From Biformimicrobium ophioploci (GTDB taxonomy: Bacteria; Pseudomonadota; Gammaproteobacteria; Pseudomonadales; Cellvibrionaceae), in the NCBI RefSeq assembly GCF_030270605.1, contig NZ_BSYJ01000001.1, forward strand, positions 434,001-498,000: DNA of 64,000 nt, given 5' to 3'. Numbering within the stretch: position 1 is the first letter of the stretch; every line of letters starts with the position of its first letter. This document shows, one piece after another, positions 58,653 to 64,000 of this stretch. The notes beneath the pieces are model-generated. The model did no database searches, was not told the origin of the DNA, and saw nothing but the letters and a program-made list of their open reading frames with translations. A program made the translations under genes and the position numbers.

Positions 58653-60770
58653 TCAGGGGCGGCTGATACGGATGACCGACGGCAGGTTGCGCAGGCGGCG
58701 CATGATATTGGCGAGGTGTACGCGGTTGCTGACCTCGAGTGTCATGGAGATCACACTGTTGTGCGCGTCTTTCTCATCCACATGAATCTGCTCGATGCTG
58801 CCGCCCTCCTCGGTGATACGGGTGGCAATGCTGGCGATGATGCCGCGCTCGGATTCCACCTCCATGCGCACATCCGCGAGGAACTCGCCGATCACTTCCG
58901 GCGACCAGCTCACCGCCATGATGTTCTCCGGGTGTTCGCGCAGTTCGGCGGTATTGCGGCAGGACTCGCGGTGCACCACCAGGCCGCGGCCGGAACTGAT
59001 GTGGCCGAGAATCTCGTCGCCGGGGATCGGCCGGCAACAGCGTGCAAAGCTGATCATCATGCCCTCTTCCGCCTCGATCGAGAGCGGTGAGGAAATGTGT
59101 CCGGCCTCCGGTTCGGTTTCCGCGTCGGGCACCATCAGTTTCGCGGCGGAGTAGGCCATGCGGTTACCGAGCCCGATTTCCTCCAGCAGCTTGTCGAGCG
59201 TGCCGGACTTGGTTTCGTCGAGGCCGCGCTGCAGTTGCGCTTCATCCAGCTCGTCCAGGCTGCTGCCGAACTTGGACAGCGCTTTTTCCAGCAGGCGCCT
59301 GCCGAGCGCGATACTGTCGTGATGGCGCTGGTGTTTGAGGAAGTGGCGGATGGCGCTGCGGGCCTTGGCGGTGACCACGAAATTGAGCCAGCTCGGGTTC
59401 GGCTGTGACTTGGGGCTGGTCAGCACTTCGATTTTCTGCCCGCTCTGCAGCGGTTTCGACAATGGTGCCAGGCGGTCGTTGATGCGCACTGCCACGCAGT
59501 GATTGCCGATGTCGGTGTGCACCGAGTAGGCGAAGTCCACCGCGGTGGCGCCAGTGGGCAGGTCGATGATCTCGCCCTTGGGGGTGAACACGTACACCTC
59601 GTCCGGGAACAGGTCGACCTTTACGTTCTCGATGAATTCGAGCGAGTCGCCGGCACGCTGCTGCATCTCCAGCAGGCCCTGCACCCAGCGCCGCGCGCGC
59701 ACCTGGCTGGTGCTGCTGGTGTTCATGGTCTCGGGTGCGGCGGACTTGTACAGCCAGTGCGCGGCAATGCCGCTATTGGCCATTTCGTCCATTTCCTTGG
59801 TGCGGATCTGTACTTCAATCGGCACGCCGTGCATGCCCAGCAGCACCGTGTGCAGGGACTGGTAGCCATTCGACTTGGGGATGGCAATGTAGTCCTTGAA
59901 TTCGGTGATGATCGGCTTGTACAGGTTGTGGATGGCACCGAGTACCCGGTAGCAGGTATCCACGCTGTCGACGATGATGCGGAAGGCGTAGACGTCCATG
60001 ATTTCCTTGAACGACTTCTTCTTGCTGCGCATCTTGCTGTAGATGCTGTACAGGTGCTTCTCGCGGCCGATCACCAGCGCATCGATGCCCTCGCGCTTGA
60101 GGCGTATCTCGATGGCATTCTGCAGCTTTTCCAGCAGCTCCTTGCGGTTGCCGCGCGCGGCGGCGAGGGCAGCACGCAGGCGCGTGGCACGCAGCGGGTG
60201 GATCGCAAAGAAGGAGCGGTCCTCGAATTCGATACGCACGTCGTTCATGCCCAGGCGATGGGCGATGGGGGCGTAGATCTCCAGCGTCTCGCGAGCGATG
60301 CGCGCGCGCTTGCCGGGCTTGAGCGAGTTCAGGGTGCGCATGTTGTGCAGCCGGTCCGCCAGCTTCACCAGGATCACGCGGATGTCGCGGGCCATGGCCA
60401 GCGCCATTTTCTGGAAGTTTTCCGCCTGCTTTTGCGCGGGGCTGTCGGCCTCGAACTGGGTCAGCTTGGATACGCCGTCCACCAGGTCCGCCACCTCGCC
60501 GCCAAACTGCGAGGCCAGCGCCTTCTTCGGAATGCCGGTGTCCTCGATCACGTCGTGCAGCATAGCAGCGGCAAGGCTCTCGTGGTCCATGTGCATGCTC
60601 GCCAGGATGGTGGCGACCGCCAGCGGATGGGTGACGTAGGGTTCGCCGGAGCGGCGCTTCTGGCCTTCGTGCGCCTGTTCGGCGTAATAGTAGGCGCGGC
60701 GTACGAACTGGATTTGATCCGGGGGCAGGTAGGAAGAAAGTCGGTGTGCGAGGCTATCGATGCTGTGCAC
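58653..60770 (-). CDS. spoT: Bifunctional (p)ppGpp synthetase/hydrolase SpoT
   Basis: SpoT controls the stringent-response alarmone. The 705-residue protein (E. coli 702) has an HD hydrolase domain with HEGQKRRSGEPYVTHPLAVA and AAMLHDVIEDTG (about residues 33-77), a synthetase domain with EFKDYIAIPKSNGYQSLHTVLLG and VEVQIRTKEMDEMANSGIAAHW, a TGS domain (VYVFTPKGEIIDLPTGATAVDFAYSVHTDIGNHCVA), a helical region and a C-terminal ACT domain. The start is GTG 60770 with GGAAG upstream. It follows rpoZ and gmk in the usual gmk-rpoZ-spoT order. Confidence 0.97.
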   Translation of the reverse strand: MHSIDSLAHRLSSYLPPDQIQFVRRAYYYAEQAHEGQKRRSGEPYVTHPLAVATILASMHMDHESLAAAMLHDVIEDTGIPKKALASQFGGEVADLVDGVSKLTQFEADSPAQKQAENFQKMALAMARDIRVILVKLADRLHNMRTLNSLKPGKRARIARETLEIYAPIAHRLGMNDVRIEFEDRSFFAIHPLRATRLRAALAAARGNRKELLEKLQNAIEIRLKREGIDALVIGREKHLYSIYSKMRSKKKSFKEIMDVYAFRIIVDSVDTCYRVLGAIHNLYKPIITEFKDYIAIPKSNGYQSLHTVLLGMHGVPIEVQIRTKEMDEMANSGIAAHWLYKSAAPETMNTSSTSQVRARRWVQGLLEMQQRAGDSLEFIENVKVDLFPDEVYVFTPKGEIIDLPTGATAVDFAYSVHTDIGNHCVAVRINDRLAPLSKPLQSGQKIEVLTSPKSQPNPSWLNFVVTAKARSAIRHFLKHQRHHDSIALGRRLLEKALSKFGSSLDELDEAQLQRGLDETKSGTLDKLLEEIGLGNRMAYSAAKLMVPDAETEPEAGHISSPLSIEAEEGMMISFARCCRPIPGDEILGHISSGRGLVVHRESCRNTAELREHPENIMAVSWSPEVIGEFLADVRMEVESERGIIASIATRITEEGGSIEQIHVDEKDAHNSVISMTLEVSNRVHLANIMRRLRNLPSVIRISRP

Positions 60771-60866
60771 TGCTGGGCTTCCGGTAATGGCGGGCGATGG
60801 CCCATTGTGCGCCTCTTGCCGGCCTGCGGGAAGTGCGGCCGGGCAAAAGAGGCGCGTGGGCGTGCC

Positions 60867-61133
60867 TTAGAGCGGCTGGTCGTCCAGGTAGTTTACAACC
60901 GGCTGCGGCTCGGCGGATACCGGCTCTTCTTCAACCTCGTTGAGGATGCCGGCGTCTACCAGGCCTTCCTCGATCTCGCGCAGGGCGATGACGGTGGGCT
61001 TGTCGTTCTCTTCCGGCACCATCGGGTCGCGGCCCTGGGTGGCGATCTGGCGGGCGCGCTTGCTGCCAACAATCACCAGTTCAAAGCGGTTATCGACGTG
61101 CTGCAAGCAGTCTTCAACAGTGATACGTGCCAT
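60867..61133 (-). CDS. rpoZ: RNA polymerase omega subunit RpoZ
   Basis: Omega helps assemble RNA polymerase and forms ppGpp site 1. From ATG 61133 the 88-residue protein reads [34 protein letters not shown], the conserved core, then [18 protein letters not shown]. The C-terminal acidic tail ([24 protein letters not shown]) is typical. The frame is open upstream to 61181 but unrelated. spoT follows 96 bp downstream. Confidence 0.96.
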   Translation of the reverse strand: MARITVEDCLQHVDNRFELVIVGSKRARQIATQGRDPMVPEENDKPTVIALREIEEGLVDAGILNEVEEEPVSAEPQPVVNYLDDQPL

Positions 61134-61261
61134 AAAATCTCTAGTCCGTGATGGGTTCTGCTGTGCCGGCGCGGGTCGCACCGGCGGAAAAATTCGGGCC
61201 GCACAGTGTACGCAAATTGTACACGCTGCTCAACTGTCTGGTGGCGGTGTCCGGGCCCGGG

Positions 61262-61912
<651 letters not shown>

Positions 61913-61936
61913 TCAGTACGGGGAGGGAAAAGCGGG

Positions 61937-61965
61937 ATTCTAACCGCCGCGCGGGGGGCTTTCAA
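61937..61965 (-). promoter_or_regulatory. Putative gmk promoter (minus strand)
   Basis: On the minus strand TTGAAA (61965 to 61960) and TAGAAT (61942 to 61937) are exactly 17 bp apart. Initiation near 61930 would leave a 35-nt leader with a normal Shine-Dalgarno. Confidence 0.65.
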
Positions 61966-61983
61966 AGTACGCGGTGGCAAAGC

Positions 61984-62109
61984 ACTGCCGGGGCGGCAGT
62001 GTAACGGGCGAGATTCCAGTCGGGGTTGGGGGTGGTACAGCTGTTGGGACTGTGCGCCTGGCACGGGCCACCGGAGTGGCTGGCAGGTGCGCCCCAACTG
62101 GAATCGCCC
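61984..62109. repeat. Structured non-coding stretch with nested inverted repeats
   Basis: CACTGCC / GGCAGTG with a 5-nt loop forms a perfect hairpin at 61984-62002. Next to it the long imperfect arms 62007-62026 (GGGCGAGATTCCAGTCGGGG) and 62092-62109 (CCCCAACTGGAATCGCCC) pair at a distance of about 65 bp. It lies between the desaturase stop and the gmk promoter and contains no supported gene. Confidence 0.6.
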
Positions 62110-62114
62110 GGGGA

Positions 62115-63377
62115 TTACTTGCCCTGTGTGGCGCCGGCTACCGGGGCCTGACCCCATGTCGCCATACGCCACAGCAAAAGGCTGACTGCAGCATATACGC
62201 CGAGCAGGCCCGGCACAACAGTTGACTGACCAATGAGTGCCAATGCAATGCCCGCCAGCAACAGCAGGCGCGCGACCTCCCAGCGGCCGGCATCCGTTGC
62301 AGCATCGAGGATGCGCCCGTTGCACATCAGGCCCAGTGCCAGCAGTGCGGCGCTGCCGAATACCTGGGCGTAGGACATGTCCGCCGCCTGCCAGATCAGG
62401 GCCAGGGTCACCAGGGTGTAGAGCGCGTGCTGGGTGAATGCGTACCAGCGCCGCGCGGTGCCGATCTCCGGGTCGAAGCGGCGGTAGCCGCCTTCCGGGT
62501 AGAGATCGGTAGACGCCACCGGCATGGCTGCCTCGGCATCTGCCGGGCGGTAGCCGGTGCGCCGGAACCACAGGGTGAGCTTGTCCCACCAGGAGCGGGT
62601 GTAACAGGCATCCAGCCACATGCGCCGGTAGTGCTGCAGGTTGGCCGCAACCGGGTCGAAACTGTTGAGCGCCTTACGCACGCCGAAGATGCAGGGCTCC
62701 TCATCCAGCTCTTCCTGGTAGGTGCCGAACAGACGGTCCCAGATGATCAGCACGCCGCCATAATTCCTGTCCACATACACCTTGTTCTGCGCGTGGTGCA
62801 CGCGGTGGTTGGACGGGGTGACGAAGATCCACTCGGCCCAGCGCACCTTGGGAACGGCGCGGGTGTGGACCCAGAACTGGTAGATCAGGTCGATGGCGCC
62901 CGCCAGCGCCAGCATGGCCGGGTCCACGCCGAGGATGGCGGCGGGGATGTAGAACAGCGGCCCGAACAGTGCCGGGGTGCCGGTCTGGCGCAGCGCGGTG
63001 GTGAGGTTGTATTCCTCGCTCTGGTGGTGCACCAGGTGTGAGGCCCACAGGATATTCATCTCGTGGCCGAAGCGGTGGGCCCAGTAGTAGCAGAAGTCGT
63101 AGATCGCCACGGCCAGCAGCACATGCCAGGGATTGTCGATGGACCAGTTCAGCCCGAGCGCCTCGTGCAGTGGCGCGAACAGTTGGAAGATGGGGATATA
63201 GATGAGGAGCTTGAAGCCGAATTTCACCAGCCCGCTGAGGCGGCTCATCACGCCGGCGGCCAGGCTGCCGAGCGCATCGTTGAGGCGGTACAGGCCCAGG
63301 CCCTTCCAGCGGTCATAGGCCAGCTCGATCAGGATCAGGGCAAAGAAGGCGGGGATGGCGAGGGTGATCAGGCTCAT
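62115..63377 (-). CDS. Sterol desaturase / fatty-acid hydroxylase family membrane protein
   Basis: An integral-membrane di-iron oxygenase-like protein of 420 residues. The histidine clusters that bind the two irons are all present: HRFGHEMN (about residue 102), HLVHHQSEEYN (about 115) and HRVHHAQNK (about 195). The core hydroxylase domain occupies about residues 85-230, and additional membrane helices follow in the C-terminal 130 residues. The substrate is unknown; members act on sterols, ceramides, carotenoids or plasmalogen-type alkyl lipids. An 18-bp palindrome lies 73 bp upstream of the start. Confidence 0.88.
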   Translation of the reverse strand: MSLITLAIPAFFALILIELAYDRWKGLGLYRLNDALGSLAAGVMSRLSGLVKFGFKLLIYIPIFQLFAPLHEALGLNWSIDNPWHVLLAVAIYDFCYYWAHRFGHEMNILWASHLVHHQSEEYNLTTALRQTGTPALFGPLFYIPAAILGVDPAMLALAGAIDLIYQFWVHTRAVPKVRWAEWIFVTPSNHRVHHAQNKVYVDRNYGGVLIIWDRLFGTYQEELDEEPCIFGVRKALNSFDPVAANLQHYRRMWLDACYTRSWWDKLTLWFRRTGYRPADAEAAMPVASTDLYPEGGYRRFDPEIGTARRWYAFTQHALYTLVTLALIWQAADMSYAQVFGSAALLALGLMCNGRILDAATDAGRWEVARLLLLAGIALALIGQSTVVPGLLGVYAAVSLLLWRMATWGQAPVAGATQGK

Positions 63378-63449
63378 CGGTTACCACGGTTGCTAAGCGT
63401 AAAAGGCCAGCATGCCCAAATGCTGCAACCGTGGCAACAGAGCCGACTA

Positions 63450-63467
63450 CCGGATTCCGGAATCCGG
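63450..63467. promoter_or_regulatory. 18-bp perfect palindrome upstream of the desaturase gene
   Basis: CCGGATTCCGGAATCCGG is a perfect palindrome in the gap between nhaA and the desaturase gene, a plausible operator but with no identified regulator. A second palindrome-like stem, CCGGGAA / TTCCCGG, is at 63483-63498, nearer nhaA. Confidence 0.4.
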
Positions 63468-63518
63468 CAGTACACGGGACTGCCGGGAACTTTCCCGGGA
63501 GTTGCCCCAGAAGTGGCC

Positions 63519-64000
63519 CTAGGAGTTGTCCGGCTGGATACCGAACGGGGTGAAGGCGCGGCCTTCGCGGGCCGGTCCGGCCGGCTCGTTCTTGCGGCTG
63601 CACACGTAAAGCACGCGGGCACCGGCGAGGGCGGACAGGAGTGAGCCCAGCAATACGCCCACCTTCACGTCATCCTGGTACGCGGCGAAGCCCTCGAAAG
63701 CCAGGCTGCCGATAAACAGGCTCATGGTGAAACCGATACCGCATAGCAGCGACACGCCGTACACCTGTGCCCAGGTGGCATTTTCCGGTAGCTTGGCGAT
63801 ACCGGCTTTCACCGATAGCCAGACCACGCTGAAGATACCCACCTGGTTACCGAAAAACAGCCCCAGTGCGATACCCAGTGTGACCGGGTTGAGCAGGCGC
63901 TCCGCGCTGAAGCCCGCCAGCGAGACACCGGCATTGGCGAACGCGAACACCGGCAGGATCAGCAGGGTGACCCACGGCAGCAGGCCGTGCTCCATACGGT
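63519..64000 (-). CDS. nhaA: Na+/H+ antiporter NhaA, 3' part
   Basis: NhaA exports sodium in exchange for two protons. The window ends inside the gene. The visible 159 codons give the C-terminal helices with RMEHGLLPWVTLLILPVFAFANAGVSL, GLFFGNQVGIFSVVWLSVK (the conserved lysine helix) and YGVSLLCGIGFTMSLFIGSLAF, all close to NhaA. The start lies beyond base 64000. Confidence 0.93.
   Translation of the reverse strand, partial: RMEHGLLPWVTLLILPVFAFANAGVSLAGFSAERLLNPVTLGIALGLFFGNQVGIFSVVWLSVKAGIAKLPENATWAQVYGVSLLCGIGFTMSLFIGSLAFEGFAAYQDDVKVGVLLGSLLSALAGARVLYVCSRKNEPAGPAREGRAFTPFGIQPDNS

Overview
The window looks like the chromosome of a high-GC marine gammaproteobacterium, most likely a Microbulbifer or close relative in the Cellvibrionales. 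This rests on the origin-proximal order mnmG-rsmG-parA-parB-atpIBEFHAGDC, the glmU-glmR-glmS block, and the pseudomonad-like blocks pst-phoU / phoRB-ubiAC and recG-oxyR / spoT-rpoZ-gmk. The species is inferred from gene order and protein similarity remembered by eye; no search was run.

Layout. 1-4160: 5'-truncated mnmG, rsmG, and the chromosome-partitioning pair parA-parB. 4161-11779: the complete ATP synthase operon, with a sigma70-type promoter and a strong bidirectional terminator. 11805-14731: two minus-strand genes, a secreted TPR protein and a winged-helix SAM methyltransferase. 14992-19275: hexosamine synthesis (glmU, DeoR-family glmR, glmS). 19283-19400: a cluster of GGGGTCAGAGC inverted repeats. 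19407-23188: a Kef-type K+/H+ antiporter, its NAD(P)H-oxidoreductase partner carrying an in-frame TAA, and a Bcr/CflA drug exporter. 23246-24112: HexR-like regulator. 24440-26644: uvrD behind a clear LexA box. 26681-27832: a TRAP solute-binding protein whose membrane subunits (36405-38344) lie 9 kb away on the other strand. Between them are a thioesterase and a copper/silver efflux block: a small His/Met/Cys-rich secreted protein, cusCBA, and two half-size PepSY membrane proteins.

38454-44066: a Pho-box-controlled pstSCAB-phoU operon. 44123-47887: an M48 lipoprotein protease with TPRs, a DUF4265 protein, yaaA, a DUF938 methyltransferase and a small membrane/coiled-coil protein. 47901-51538 (minus): phoR, phoB (with its own Pho box), ubiA, ubiC. 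51671-52957: a DAACS symporter. 52988-56825 (minus): a secreted protein of unknown function, recG, oxyR. 56965-58552: a GlsB/YeaQ membrane protein, a YeeZ-like reductase and RidA. 58653-61894 (minus): spoT, rpoZ, gmk. 62115-63377: a sterol-desaturase-family membrane protein. 63519-64000: the 3' part of nhaA.

Most of the window is core housekeeping. The less ordinary signals are the interrupted Kef ancillary gene, a 72-80 bp structured repeat present twice, the GGGGTCAGAGC repeat cluster, the split TRAP system, and the paired PepSY proteins attached to copper efflux. I found no clear phage, CRISPR, transposase or tRNA gene.
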